A DNA stretch of 48,038 nucleotides from JBIYSM02 sp044759095. Lineage in GTDB: Bacteria > Bacillota > Bacilli > Brevibacillales > Brevibacillaceae. The stretch covers positions 1-48,038 of the forward strand of contig NZ_JBIYSM020000036.1 of the NCBI RefSeq assembly GCF_044759095.2, read 5' to 3'. The notes beneath the pieces were generated by a model. It did not search any database, was not told the DNA's origin, and saw only the letters and a list, made by a program, of their open reading frames with translations. The position numbers and the translations under genes were made by a program. Shown one piece after another: positions 26,401-34,786 of the stretch (position 1 is the first letter of the stretch; the number at the start of each line of letters is the position of its first letter).

Positions 26401-27669
26401 TCACTCCTTCGGGGTGTTGCACCAGTCGGCAAGAAACCGTGCCATGATTTGGGCGAAGCGCACCAGCTCATCCGGGTCAACCGATTCATTCACGGCGTGA
26501 GCTTCCGAGAGTTCGCCTGGGCCGAAGATGACCGCCGGGATTCCCGCGTGAGCAAACCAGCCGGCATCGGTTACGGTGGAAGACATATCCACGTCAGGCA
26601 TACGGTGCATCTGGCTCTCGTACGCATCCCTCAGTTTTTTCAACGCAGGATGATTCACATCCAATTCCAGGGAGGGAAAGATTTCCCCACGCTCCTCAAT
26701 CATGGAGCGGCCTCCCCAACGAAACGTCGGCGGATGGTTCCGCAGCCAGGGGTCGGCGGCCGCGGCAGCCAGCACGTGACGCTCGATCTCCTGAACGATT
26801 TCTTCATAGGACTCGTTCGGATAGAAATGCACGGTAATCCACAGGGCGCATTTGTCTGCCAAAAAGGCAGCGTGACGCCCACCCTCAATGACGGCCGGAT
26901 TAATCGTGTTGGTCCCAGGAGGAAATCCGGGATACCGTTTCATCACGGCCCAGTGACGTTCCAGTTCCTGCAGAACCGCAATCACTTTCATCATTTTTTC
27001 GATGGCGCTTGCTCCGTGAACGCCTCCCCCGGCGTGGATCGTTCGGGCTCGCATGCCGTCGTGCAGAGTGGTTGGACTTTCAACCGTAATCCAGCCGGTG
27101 ATCACGCCGCCCTGCCCCTGCATGTGCAAGCGGCTTGTATCCACCACTACTGCATAGTCGGCAGAGTAGCCCCGTTCGCATGCGGAAAGGGTTCCTGCCT
27201 CCCCTGCCTCCTCGCCGATAACCGATTGGAAAATCAAATCGCCGCCCAACTCGACGCCGTATTCTTTCAACATTTGAATGGCAAACAGGCTTGCGGCCAG
27301 ACCGCCCTTCATGTCTGCGACACCCCGTCCATAGAGGCGTCCGTCCCTTCCTCTGGTCAAGGAAAATGGCGGATATGTCCAGCCGCTGTCGTCACCCACT
27401 TCCGCAACGTCGATATGGCCGTTGATAATCAGACTCCTCGTCTTTGATGACCGGGTTCCCTTCAGCGTTCCGACAACATTGTCGTCGCCGGGGAAGACGG
27501 TCCAACGGTCCACCTCAAAGCCAAGCGAGCGAAGCTTCTCAGCCATCCATGTCTGGGCTGCGTCCGTATTGCGGGCAGGAGGACTTACCGTGGGAAACGA
27601 GATCATCGTCTTCAAAAGGGAAAACAGCTCTTCCCTTCGCTCTTCGATGGCCGCAACAACCCTTTCCAT
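26401..27669 (-). CDS. ylmB: Formylaminopyrimidine deformylase YlmB (M20 family)
   Basis: A 422-residue metallohydrolase of the ArgE/DapE/ACY1 family. SLIINGHIDVAEVG carries the first metal histidine and aspartate, YGRGVADMKGGLAAS the bridging aspartate, and VIGEEAGEAGT the catalytic glutamate pair. In this context (TenA and ThiXYZ) it is YlmB, which removes the formyl group from imported formylaminopyrimidine before TenA acts. ATG 27669 with GGAAGGG is preferred to TTG 27678. It begins one base after the thiG stop. Confidence 0.88.
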   Translation of the reverse strand: MERVVAAIEERREELFSLLKTMISFPTVSPPARNTDAAQTWMAEKLRSLGFEVDRWTVFPGDDNVVGTLKGTRSSKTRSLIINGHIDVAEVGDDSGWTYPPFSLTRGRDGRLYGRGVADMKGGLAASLFAIQMLKEYGVELGGDLIFQSVIGEEAGEAGTLSACERGYSADYAVVVDTSRLHMQGQGGVITGWITVESPTTLHDGMRARTIHAGGGVHGASAIEKMMKVIAVLQELERHWAVMKRYPGFPPGTNTINPAVIEGGRHAAFLADKCALWITVHFYPNESYEEIVQEIERHVLAAAAADPWLRNHPPTFRWGGRSMIEERGEIFPSLELDVNHPALKKLRDAYESQMHRMPDVDMSSTVTDAGWFAHAGIPAVIFGPGELSEAHAVNESVDPDELVRFAQIMARFLADWCNTPKE

Positions 27670-27670
27670 G

Positions 27671-28435
27671 TTACTCAATCATCCCTTCCGTCGGACTGCT
27701 CGCGGAAGCGTAACGCTTTTTCGGGATTCGGCCGGCCAGGAATCCTTTCCGGCCTGCTTCTACCGCCAGTTTCATCGCCTCCGCCATGAGCACGGGATCG
27801 TCTGCAAGCGCCACCGCCGTATTGAGCAGCACGCCGTCCGCGCCCAGCTCCATCGCTTTGGCGCAGTCTGCCGGTGATCCGATTCCGGCATCGACGATGA
27901 CCGGAACCTTGGCGTCCTCAATAATGAAGCGCAGGTTGTGTTCGTTCTGGATTCCTTGGCCGGAGCCGATCGGGGAAGCGCCTGGCATCACGGCATGAAC
28001 GCCCACCTCCTGCAGCCGCTTGGCAAGGATCGGATCGTCATTGGTGTACGTCAGAACCGTAAATCCTTCTTCCACCAGGATTCGCGATGCTTCCAATGTG
28101 CCGATCGGATCGGGAAGCAGCGTACGCGGATCGCCGATTACTTCCACCTTGATCATGTCGCACAAGCCGGACGCTTTGGCCAGCCGGGCAATGCGAACCG
28201 CCTCTTCGGCAGTATAGGCACCCGCCGTGTTGGGCAAAAGGGTGTACTTCTTCAAGTCCAATTGTTCCAAAAAGTTCGGCTCATGCGGGTTTTCCAAATT
28301 GAGCCGCCGGACGGCAAACGTCAGGATTTCCGTTTCGGACACCTCTACCGCCTTGCTTTGAATCTCCAGATTGGGGAATTTCCCTGTACCCAGGAGCAAA
28401 CGAGAGCGAAATTCATAGGAACCGATTTTCAGCAT
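27671..28435 (-). CDS. thiG: Thiazole synthase ThiG
   Basis: A 254-residue (beta/alpha)8 enzyme that builds the thiazole ring of thiamine from deoxyxylulose phosphate, dehydroglycine and sulfur carried by ThiS. It starts MLKIGSYEFRSRLLLGTGKFPN. The Schiff-base lysine is in CDMIKVEVIGDPRTLLPD, and the phosphate-binding end is PVIVDAGIGSPADCAKAMELGADGVLLNTA. It lies five bases after thiS. The companion glycine oxidase thiO and the adenylase thiF are not in the window. Confidence 0.96.
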   Translation of the reverse strand: MLKIGSYEFRSRLLLGTGKFPNLEIQSKAVEVSETEILTFAVRRLNLENPHEPNFLEQLDLKKYTLLPNTAGAYTAEEAVRIARLAKASGLCDMIKVEVIGDPRTLLPDPIGTLEASRILVEEGFTVLTYTNDDPILAKRLQEVGVHAVMPGASPIGSGQGIQNEHNLRFIIEDAKVPVIVDAGIGSPADCAKAMELGADGVLLNTAVALADDPVLMAEAMKLAVEAGRKGFLAGRIPKKRYASASSPTEGMIE

Positions 28436-28440
28436 GAGTA

Positions 28441-28644
28441 TTATCCTCCTCCAACAAAATGTACGATTTCAATTCGGTCTCCGTCTGCGATCGGCGTCGT
28501 TTCGTATGCGGAACGATCAACGATGTCACCGTTGCGCTCCACCACGACGATCTTTTCCTGAAGCTGGTAAGCATTCAGGAGTTCGCGGACGGTGGTGATC
28601 TCATCAGCCAGCTCGACTTGTTTGCCGTTCAGCTGCAGCAGCAT
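28441..28644 (-). CDS. thiS: Sulfur carrier protein ThiS
   Basis: A 67-residue ubiquitin-like sulfur carrier ending in the required GG (IVHFVGGG). LLQLNGKQVELADEITTVRELL begins the beta-grasp fold. Once adenylated and thiocarboxylated it hands sulfur to ThiG. ATG 28644 has AAAAGGAGG at a good distance; the longer frame to 28665 starts before the ribosome site and is rejected. It is the first gene of the operon below the TPP riboswitch. Confidence 0.94.
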   Translation of the reverse strand: MLLQLNGKQVELADEITTVRELLNAYQLQEKIVVVERNGDIVDRSAYETTPIADGDRIEIVHFVGGG

Positions 28645-28671
28645 AGGCACCCTCCTTTTCGGCATAAATCA

Positions 28672-28724
28672 AAAGAAAAAGGCTTCCTCCGTCAAACCTG
28701 ACCGCAGGGCTGACAGAGGAAGCC
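28672..28724 (-). terminator. Third hairpin-terminator of the thiS leader
   Basis: A 14-bp stem, GGCTTCCTCYGTCA with TGACRGAGGAAGCC (28681-28694 and 28711-28724), with a 16-base loop and a T-run in the leftward direction. It ends 28 bases before the thiS start. It could be a terminator-embedded regulatory RNA such as an HMP-PP sensor (thiS motif), but I cannot test the consensus. Confidence 0.6.
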
Positions 28725-28751
28725 GCCATCCACCAAACTTGCGGATGGCAT

Positions 28752-28871
28752 AAAAAAAGCTTCGATTGAAGCCCTCTCGAAGAAGCTGGTTCTTCGTTAG
28801 AGGAAACTTTTTATGCGTTCCGGAAAGTTTATTTCAGGACGCTTTCACACGGTGAAGCCCTTAAACTTTCC
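28752..28871 (-). ncRNA. Second structured segment of the thiS leader
   Basis: Read leftward: a perfect 10-bp stem GGAAAGTTTA / TAAACTTTCC (28862-28871 with 28822-28831) enclosing an inner hairpin (GCTTCAC with GTGAAAGC). Next comes a hairpin CGAAGAA / TTCTTCG flanked by CTCT/AGAG. Last is GCTTC-AATC-GAAGC followed by seven T. The order of aptamer-like fold then terminator is that of a regulatory leader RNA, but I do not recognise the class. Confidence 0.45.
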
Positions 28872-28879
28872 TACACGAT

Positions 28880-28904
28880 AAAAAAACCATCCGCCATCGG
28901 ATGG
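28880..28904 (-). terminator. Expression-platform terminator of the TPP riboswitch
   Basis: CCATCCG, four bases, CGGATGG and seven T read leftward, 75 bases below the TPP aptamer. A competing hairpin at about 28919-28965 pairs GAAATC and GGGA with TCCC and GATTTC, and may be the alternative fold. Confidence 0.85.
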
Positions 28905-28978
28905 TTGTACGCGCAACACCGAAATCCGTCGCGGGAGCAAACAGCATCCCGTCGCAACGCGATTTCATGAATCACTTC

Positions 28979-29074
28979 TACCTCTTCCTCCGCTGGCATG
29001 ACCCAGGTCAGGTTCAACGGTCAGTAACACATTCGTTACAATCTCAGCCGACTCTGCTCGGCCCCCGTTTGGTA
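28979..29074 (-). promoter_or_regulatory. TPP riboswitch (THI element)
   Basis: On the leftward strand the conserved elements appear in order: GGGGG near the 5' end, GGCTGAGA, then GAACCTGACCTGGGTCATGCC and AGCGGAGGAA. These form the two sensor arms and the three-way junction that bind thiamine pyrophosphate. Excess TPP is expected to stop transcription of thiS-thiG-ylmB-tenA-thiZXY at the downstream terminator. Confidence 0.95.
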
Positions 29075-29119
29075 TTCGTATGCAGTTGTGAATGATCACT
29101 TGTATCTAACACTATCACT

Positions 29120-29506
29120 CTATGGTTGGTTTGTAAAGGTTTCCTTTTGGACCTGCTCCAACTCGTGCAGAGAGCGCTCCGCCCACTTCATCATCTTCTG
29201 TAATTTATCAATCTCTGTCTGCAACGCCTTCTGCAGCGATTGTTTGTAGTCGGGAACATTTCCGTGGTACGGGCGGACTGTCTGCGTGGGAACCATAATC
29301 TTTTCCTGATAAGAGAGGGCCCGCCGCTGATGGAAAAGCGGCACGTCCACCTCGTACGGATTGTGCAGGTCCCCCTGTGTCGGAAAGGTTAGGACGGCAA
29401 CGATTTTGACCAGCAATTTTGGTTCTTGTACTTCCAGCACTTCGGCGATGTACTCACCGGTCTTGTACGATACGCGGACGAGATCGCCCGGGTTCCATTG
29501 GGACAT
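29120..29506 (-). CDS. kapB: KapB-like kinase-associated protein
   Basis: A 128-residue protein of the KapB family (kinase-associated protein B), which in Bacillus subtilis is needed for the KinB input to the sporulation phosphorelay. WNPGDLVRVSYKTGEYIAEVLEV and FPTQGDLHNPYEVDVPLFHQRRALSYQEK are the characteristic SH3-like barrel segments. The C-terminal third is helical. There is no signal peptide here. The start has a modest AGGAGAGAT site. It lies 27 bases after alaX. Confidence 0.85.
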   Translation of the reverse strand: MSQWNPGDLVRVSYKTGEYIAEVLEVQEPKLLVKIVAVLTFPTQGDLHNPYEVDVPLFHQRRALSYQEKIMVPTQTVRPYHGNVPDYKQSLQKALQTEIDKLQKMMKWAERSLHELEQVQKETFTNQP

Positions 29507-29533
29507 ACCTATCTCTCCTCTGATATGTGATCG

Positions 29534-30751
29534 TTACGCGAGCTGTTCCAGTTGGGACTGTAAAAGGCTCCGTGCGTGGGACAGCACTTCACCGCCCGAA
29601 CGGCTGTTGTTTCCGCCGCCCTGGGCTATGGCCGGATTTCCTCCGCCTTTTCCGTCAATCAGCGGAAGGGTTTCTTTCAGCAGTTGGTTCATAGCCACGC
29701 CGACTGCCTCGCCACGGGCGAAGACTAGCTGCAGCTTCTCGTTTTGAACGGCCAACAAAGCGATGGTGTCAGGCGACAAACCAACAATCTGCTGAGCCAG
29801 CTGCTGCAGCTCCTGCATGCTTCGTTCCGAAAAAGAAGCCTCTACCACTTTTACCCCGCCGATCGGAATCGCTTCTGCCAGCAGTTGGCCCGCCTCCCAT
29901 GCCAACAGCTGCTTTTCCTTGCTTTGCAGTGCCTGCTGAAGCTCATTCCGCTCCGCCATCAAACGGGACAGTTGTTCCGTCAGTTCCGCTTCGCTGCTCG
30001 ACAGCTGGCGCATAAGCTGGCGCAGAACGCGCTGCTTGCGGGCGAATTCCTCGATAGCGCGATATCCGCAGACAAACTCTACGCGGATATTGCCGCGATG
30101 CCGTTCCCATCCGAGAATTTTGATCGGTCCTACCTCTCCCGTGCGGGCAGGATGCGTCCCTCCGCATGGATTGGTATCAAAATCGGGAATGATGACCAGC
30201 CGGATGTTCTCTGTGACCGACGGCTGTTTGCGAAGCGGGATGTCGGCCAGGTCTGCTTCGTCAACAAACCGCGTTTGAATCGGACGGTTTTCCGTGACGA
30301 TCCGATTGGCCAACGCTTCCACCGCATCGGCCATATCTTCCGTCAATTCGGAGAGCTGCACATCAATCGTGACTCGCTCCCGCCCCAGGTGGAACGCTAC
30401 TGTTTCCGCCTGAGCCACCTCCACAAACGACGCAGAAAGGATATGCTGGCCCGCATGCTGCTGCATGTGATCAAACCGGCGCTGCCAGTCGATCTCCCCC
30501 TCCACTTCTACTACGTCTTCTGAAAGCGGAGAACGGAGGCGATGCCGAATTTCATCCTTCACCTCTTCCACGTCCAGCACTTCTATCCCTTGCAGTGTCC
30601 CCTTGTCGCACGGCTGTCCACCGCCGGTCGGATAAAACGCGGTACGGTTCAGCACAACGTATGGCGTACCGTCCTCCTCCACACCGCGATGTACGACCTG
30701 CGCCGTAAATGAACGCACATAGGCGTCTTCGTAATACAGTCGACCGTTCAT
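29534..30751 (-). CDS. alaX: Alanyl-tRNA editing protein AlaX (long form)
   Basis: A 405-residue trans-editing protein. The N-terminal part resembles the AlaRS editing domain, with FDHMQQHAGQHILSASF (HxxxH-type zinc ligands) and CGGTHPARTGEVGPI. After a coiled-coil (residues ~250-285), the C-terminal end is DHHA1-like, with GGVKVVEASF and GGNPAIAQGGGNNSR. It removes serine or glycine wrongly attached to tRNA-Ala. ATG 30751 follows GGAGA by six bases; the frame's earlier ATG at 30772 has no such site. Confidence 0.92.
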   Translation of the reverse strand: MNGRLYYEDAYVRSFTAQVVHRGVEEDGTPYVVLNRTAFYPTGGGQPCDKGTLQGIEVLDVEEVKDEIRHRLRSPLSEDVVEVEGEIDWQRRFDHMQQHAGQHILSASFVEVAQAETVAFHLGRERVTIDVQLSELTEDMADAVEALANRIVTENRPIQTRFVDEADLADIPLRKQPSVTENIRLVIIPDFDTNPCGGTHPARTGEVGPIKILGWERHRGNIRVEFVCGYRAIEEFARKQRVLRQLMRQLSSSEAELTEQLSRLMAERNELQQALQSKEKQLLAWEAGQLLAEAIPIGGVKVVEASFSERSMQELQQLAQQIVGLSPDTIALLAVQNEKLQLVFARGEAVGVAMNQLLKETLPLIDGKGGGNPAIAQGGGNNSRSGGEVLSHARSLLQSQLEQLA

Positions 30752-30809
30752 ACGCACTCTCCGTTTTTGCAAATGACATGAGCTATTCCATCCTCCTGCC
30801 CCGTTTGCG

Positions 30810-30815
30810 TATAAT
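30810..30815 (+). promoter_or_regulatory. Probable -10 box for the DUF2203 gene
   Basis: A perfect TATAAT stands 22 bases before the ATG of the DUF2203 gene. The -35 is poor (TTCCAT, spacing 18), so an extended or activated promoter is possible. Confidence 0.4.
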
Positions 30816-30836
30816 AAAGGGAGGAGGTGCGAAAAA

Positions 30837-31229
30837 ATGGAAAAAAAGTACTTTACCCTCGATGAAGCAAATCAAATGCTGCCGTATGTACAAACCGAAC
30901 TCGCTCTTTTACAGGAAATCAAGCGCAATTTTTATAGAACCTACTACGAGCTGCAACAGCTGAAAAAACGTCAGCCCTCCGCGGAAACCGACGATGAAAT
31001 CTTTAAACTGGAATGCCGCCTGGATTTCATGGAGATGGAAATGCAGCAGCACATCAACCAGATGTTGGCAAAAGGCATTCAGGTGAAGGACATAGACATC
31101 GGTCTGTTTGATTTCCCTGCGGTGCTAAACGGAGACGAAGTGCTGCTCTGCTGGCGGCAGGGTGAATCCTCCATCACGCACTATCACGGGGTGAGTGAAG
31201 GATTTGCCGGCCGTAAACGCATTCCCTAA
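30837..31229 (+). CDS. DUF2203 family protein
   Basis: A 130-residue, mostly helical cytosolic protein. KKYFTLDEANQMLPYVQTELALLQEIK at the N-terminus and KGIQVKDIDIGLFDFPAVLNGDEVLLCWRQGESSITHYHGVSEGFAGRKRI at the C-terminus are the DUF2203 hallmarks. Role unknown; members are widespread in Bacillales and cyanobacteria. GGAGGAGGTG precedes the ATG. It is divergent from alaX and converges with the next small gene after eight bases. Confidence 0.87.
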   Translation: MEKKYFTLDEANQMLPYVQTELALLQEIKRNFYRTYYELQQLKKRQPSAETDDEIFKLECRLDFMEMEMQQHINQMLAKGIQVKDIDIGLFDFPAVLNGDEVLLCWRQGESSITHYHGVSEGFAGRKRIP

Positions 31230-31237
31230 ATATGTGA

Positions 31238-31465
31238 TCAACCGAGCAGCTCATGCAGTTTGCGCTCGCGGTCCGCGCGTTCTTCCATTGACGCGAGGTC
31301 GTACTTTTTCAACAAGTGAAAGATTTCGTTCAAGGTCGCTTGTCCTACATCCGGCTTCAAGTACGCTTCCAGCTGCTGTGCAATGGACGTTGGTAAAAAC
31401 GGGCTTTGTTCTGCCATTTTTTTCCGTACGTCCTCCAGGTTGTGGTCCAGTTTGCATTCTCCCAT
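31238..31465 (-). CDS. Small helical protein of unknown function
   Basis: A 75-residue charged, probably all-helical protein: MGECKLDHNLEDVRKKMAEQSPFLPTSIAQQLEAYLKPDVGQATLNEIFHLLKKYDLASMEERADRERKLHELLG. No family is recognised with confidence. A GAGGGGA ribosome site and normal codon use support it. It ends eight bases from the convergent DUF2203 stop. Confidence 0.65.
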   Translation of the reverse strand: MGECKLDHNLEDVRKKMAEQSPFLPTSIAQQLEAYLKPDVGQATLNEIFHLLKKYDLASMEERADRERKLHELLG

Positions 31466-31518
31466 AGAAATCCCCTCCTCTATCCCTTCATGATACCACT
31501 TCCCGCCAGCGAAGTGAA

Positions 31519-31541
31519 AGTCTCCCTTGTTCGGGGAGACT
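31519..31541. terminator. Hairpin after the GH18 gene
   Basis: AGTCTCCC pairs with GGGAGACT just past the stop codon of the LysM-GH18 gene. The T-run is short, so its strength is uncertain. Confidence 0.5.
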
Positions 31542-31548
31542 CCTGGTT

Positions 31549-32835
31549 TTATCTGCGTTTTTGCACGCGGAAATTGTCTTCGATAAGGAGCCAGTTTTGC
31601 GGGAAGGGAAGCCCAAGCTTCCAGTAGCTGACTCCTCGCAGCCCCAACTCTTTCACCATATTGAATTTGGCTTGTATGGAGCGCGCGTCTTCAAACCAGA
31701 CTCGATGGCTGCGTCCCTGATCATCGACGTAATCAAAAAACGGCGCCTGCGCCCTGTAATCATACTGAATGTTGACATTCTCCCGTCTCGCCAGATCGAT
31801 CGCCGCCTGTGGACTCAGGGCGCGAGCTGTGGTTCCCGGCCGATAGGGAAGCGTCCAGTCGTATCCGTACAGGTTTTGACCCATCAGGATTTTACTGGCC
31901 GGCATCTCCGTCAACGCGTAGTTCAACACCTGGCGCACCGGGCCGATTGGCGACACTGGCATGGGCGGGCCTCCGCTGTACCCCCACTCATACGTCATGA
32001 TTACGACGAAGTCAGCAATTTCCCCAATGGCTCTATAGTCGTGTGCCGGGTACCACACGCCCGGCTGATCGCGTCTGGTCTTGGGAGCGAGTGCGACAGA
32101 CAGCATCAGGCCTTCCGGTTTGATCCGGTCACGTACGCGCCGCAAAAATTGAGCGTACGCTTCCCGGTCCGTCGCAGGCAGCGCCTCCATGTCAAAGTGA
32201 ATATCGCCAAATCCCAACCGTTTGGCCGTGCTGATGATGTTTTCGATCAGTCGGTTTTGCACGTCCCGGTTGTTCAGTACCAGACTCCCCAGTTCCGAAC
32301 TGAACTGCCCGCCCTCCAGATTGGTAATGACCATCATAGGGACGACCCGATTGGCACGGGCAATCTCCAGGAAGTTGTCAAGCGGCGGCGGCGTCAGTGA
32401 GCCGTCCCGGTTGATTCGAAAGCTAAACGGAGCCAGATACGTCAGGTGCGGGGCCGCTTTGCGGGTATCTTCCTCCAACGCTGGAGATACCCGTCTTGCT
32501 GTCGGCTCGGCGTATGCATTGAAGTCGGCTGCCCGCCTGGGCCGTGGCGGAATGTACAGGCGAGTGCCGATCTGCAGCGGCTGATACAGGGAGATGCGAT
32601 TGACCCGTGCCAGCTGGGCCGCGGAGATTCCGAACTTTTGTCCGATCGTATAAAGAGTGTCGCCCTTTTGCACCCAGTAGAAGCTGCCCACGATCGGAAT
32701 GACGAGCGCCTGCCCCACGACCAACTGGTTGGGGTCAGACAGCTCGTTGGCCCGTACGATTTCCTGGGCGGTAGTCTCGTACGCCTCCGCAATCCCTGTC
32801 AGTGTTTGTCCTCTTTGGACGACGTGTATCTGCAT
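31549..32835 (-). CDS. LysM-GH18 spore cortex hydrolase (YaaH/SleL type)
   Basis: A 428-residue protein with two N-terminal LysM repeats (about 2-46 and 52-97) and a family 18 glycoside hydrolase domain (about 128-425). The catalytic motif is GDIHFDMEAL with Glu217 as the likely acid. There is no signal peptide, as in YaaH and SleL, which are made in the mother cell and placed on the spore. It probably acts as an N-acetylglucosaminidase on cortex fragments during germination. The ATG has a GGAGGAGG site. It is likely expressed under sporulation sigma factors, though I did not identify the promoter. Confidence 0.9.
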   Translation of the reverse strand: MQIHVVQRGQTLTGIAEAYETTAQEIVRANELSDPNQLVVGQALVIPIVGSFYWVQKGDTLYTIGQKFGISAAQLARVNRISLYQPLQIGTRLYIPPRPRRAADFNAYAEPTARRVSPALEEDTRKAAPHLTYLAPFSFRINRDGSLTPPPLDNFLEIARANRVVPMMVITNLEGGQFSSELGSLVLNNRDVQNRLIENIISTAKRLGFGDIHFDMEALPATDREAYAQFLRRVRDRIKPEGLMLSVALAPKTRRDQPGVWYPAHDYRAIGEIADFVVIMTYEWGYSGGPPMPVSPIGPVRQVLNYALTEMPASKILMGQNLYGYDWTLPYRPGTTARALSPQAAIDLARRENVNIQYDYRAQAPFFDYVDDQGRSHRVWFEDARSIQAKFNMVKELGLRGVSYWKLGLPFPQNWLLIEDNFRVQKRR

Positions 32836-32900
32836 GAGCCTCCTCCTCCACTTTTGTCTCTCTCTCCCATGTATTCAGCGTGGAGGGGTTAGGTGTTTGT

Positions 32901-33212
32901 CTATTTCAAGGATTTCAGTATTTGATAGAGATAGTCTACGGAACGAAGCGCATAGTGCTTTTCCGCCACTGCGCCGTCCCGGAGGAGGACCAACGCTGGA
33001 ACGCTGGCAATCTGCCACTGTTGAGCCAGATCGGACACATGATTGATGTTGACCCGAAAGAGAGACAGCGTCGGCATCAGGTGCAGCACGACTGCCAACA
33101 TACGCTCTGCCAGCTTGCAGGTACCGCACAGCGGTGTGTAGAAAAAGACGGCGAACGGCTGTGTTTCTCTTGCAAGCTTCTGTTCAAGTTCCTCAAGTGT
33201 GAGTTCTACCAT
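32901..33212 (-). CDS. ytpP: Thioredoxin-like protein (YtpP type)
   Basis: A 103-residue thioredoxin fold. The redox motif is CGTC in FFYTPLCGTCKLAERML and the cis-proline loop is IASVPALVLL. It corresponds to Bacillus subtilis YtpP, linked to bacillithiol/coenzyme A disulfide metabolism in recent work; that role is inferred. ATG 33212 with AAGGAG upstream is preferred to the extended frame at 33257. Confidence 0.88.
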   Translation of the reverse strand: MVELTLEELEQKLARETQPFAVFFYTPLCGTCKLAERMLAVVLHLMPTLSLFRVNINHVSDLAQQWQIASVPALVLLRDGAVAEKHYALRSVDYLYQILKSLK

Positions 33213-33353
33213 GGACCTATTCTCCTTGTTCTGCGATTGGCTCATATTGAAAAGCACATTTGGCCCTTGAGTTTCCGAAAAAAAGATAGTAACTTGTTAA
33301 GGATATCATGATCGTTATCGGGTGAAAAAGCCCCCCCAGGGAGGTCTGTTGCT

Positions 33354-34652
33354 TTGGACAATCATCATAAAATGCCGGCATCACCGCGACCGCGGACACT
33401 TCATTACGCGTGGATTGTCCTCGGCATCACTTTTCTGATTCTTCTGATAGGAGCAGGCATCCGTGCCACTCCGGGAGTGTTGATGGTGCCCCTCGAGGAA
33501 GAGTTCGGGTGGGAGCGTTCCACCGTCTCCCTGGCGCTGGCAGTCAACATTATTCTGTACGGTCTGGTCGGTCCGTTTGCGGCAGCCCTCATGGATCGTT
33601 TCGGCATCAGGCGGGTGACCGTCATCGCCCTGCTGCTGTTGGGTGCCGGCACGGCCTTGACGACGCAGATGCACACGTCGTGGCAGCTGACACTGTTATG
33701 GGGTGTCGTGGTCGGACTGGGAACCGGCTGCACGGCATCGGTACTCGGCGCCATGATCGCCAACCGCTGGTTCACCGCTCACCGGGGACTGGTAATCGGA
33801 ATCCTGACCGCAAGCGGAGCGACAGGCCAGCTGGTCTTCTTGCCGATGCTCGCCCATCTGGTCGTCTCCGAAGGCTGGCGGGCGGCTTCCTGGATTACCT
33901 CCATCGCCGCTTTCTTCATGGTACCTGTTGTCGCACTTCTGTTGCGAAACAAGCCCAGTGACAAGGGGCTTTTGCCCTACGGAGCAACGGAGCAGCCGAC
34001 GGAGACCGGACCTGCCTCCGCCAATCCGTTTTCAGCCGCTATTGGCGGCTTGCGTGAAGGACTTCGCTCGTTTGACTTCTGGCTTCTGGCAGGCAGCTTT
34101 TTTATCTGCGGACTGTCAACCAACGGACTCATCGGCACACATTTCATTCCTGCCTGTATCGAACACGGCATTCCCGAAGTGACTGCGGCCAGCATGCTGG
34201 CCTTGATTGGCATCTTTGACATCATCGGCACCACGCTATCCGGCTGGTTGTCAGATCGGTGGAACAACCGCTGGCTCTTGTTCTGGTACTACAGCTTGCG
34301 CGGCTTCTCGCTCCTGCTGCTGCCGTCCGCCCTCAACTCGTCGACATTCAGTTTGGGTCTGTTTATCGTGTTTTACGGTTTGGACTGGGTCGCCACCGTA
34401 CCCCCTACCGTGCGGCTGACAACCGACATCTTCGGAAAGGAAAAGGCCGGGATCCTGTACGGATGGATTTTGGCTGCCCATCAGGTGGGCGCAGGGGTTG
34501 CCGCTTTTGGCGGAGGCGTGCTTCACACGTGGCTGGACAGCTATACGTTCACTTTCCTCACAGCCGGACTCTTCTGCCTGTTTGCTTCCGGGATGGTCAT
34601 GCGCATCGGAAAGACGCAGACTGTGCAACCGGCCTTATCCGACCGCGCCTAA
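33354..34652 (+). CDS. MFS transporter
   Basis: A 432-residue major facilitator with twelve predicted membrane segments. YAWIVLGITFLILLIGAGIRATPGVLMVPLEEEFGW and LMDRFGIRRVTVIALL give the first two helices and the A-motif-like loop. The style resembles the oxalate/formate (OFA) and monocarboxylate branch. The substrate is unknown. The TTG start is supported by GGGAGG nine bases upstream; the next ATG is six codons later. A terminator follows, so the gene is monocistronic. Confidence 0.85.
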   Translation: MDNHHKMPASPRPRTLHYAWIVLGITFLILLIGAGIRATPGVLMVPLEEEFGWERSTVSLALAVNIILYGLVGPFAAALMDRFGIRRVTVIALLLLGAGTALTTQMHTSWQLTLLWGVVVGLGTGCTASVLGAMIANRWFTAHRGLVIGILTASGATGQLVFLPMLAHLVVSEGWRAASWITSIAAFFMVPVVALLLRNKPSDKGLLPYGATEQPTETGPASANPFSAAIGGLREGLRSFDFWLLAGSFFICGLSTNGLIGTHFIPACIEHGIPEVTAASMLALIGIFDIIGTTLSGWLSDRWNNRWLLFWYYSLRGFSLLLLPSALNSSTFSLGLFIVFYGLDWVATVPPTVRLTTDIFGKEKAGILYGWILAAHQVGAGVAAFGGGVLHTWLDSYTFTFLTAGLFCLFASGMVMRIGKTQTVQPALSDRA

Positions 34653-34660
34653 ACTGTACA

Positions 34661-34700
34661 AACGAGCCTTTCGAACCGATTCGAAGGCTCGTTTTTTTTT
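34661..34700 (+). terminator. Terminator after the MFS gene
   Basis: AACGAGCCTT and AAGGCTCGTT form a stem (with CGAA inside) followed by a run of nine T. Confidence 0.88.
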
Positions 34701-34786
34701 TACCAAAATGTTGTGTTTGACGGCAAGCGTCATTGTAACGAAAATGAATATGTTTTAACCACTATTGAACTCAAAAGGAGAACGAG

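Noticed and set aside
28873..28980. A possible 35-codon leader peptide in the thiS leader
   Set aside because: The ATG has no suitably spaced ribosome site and the sequence is better explained as a hairpin of the riboswitch expression platform.
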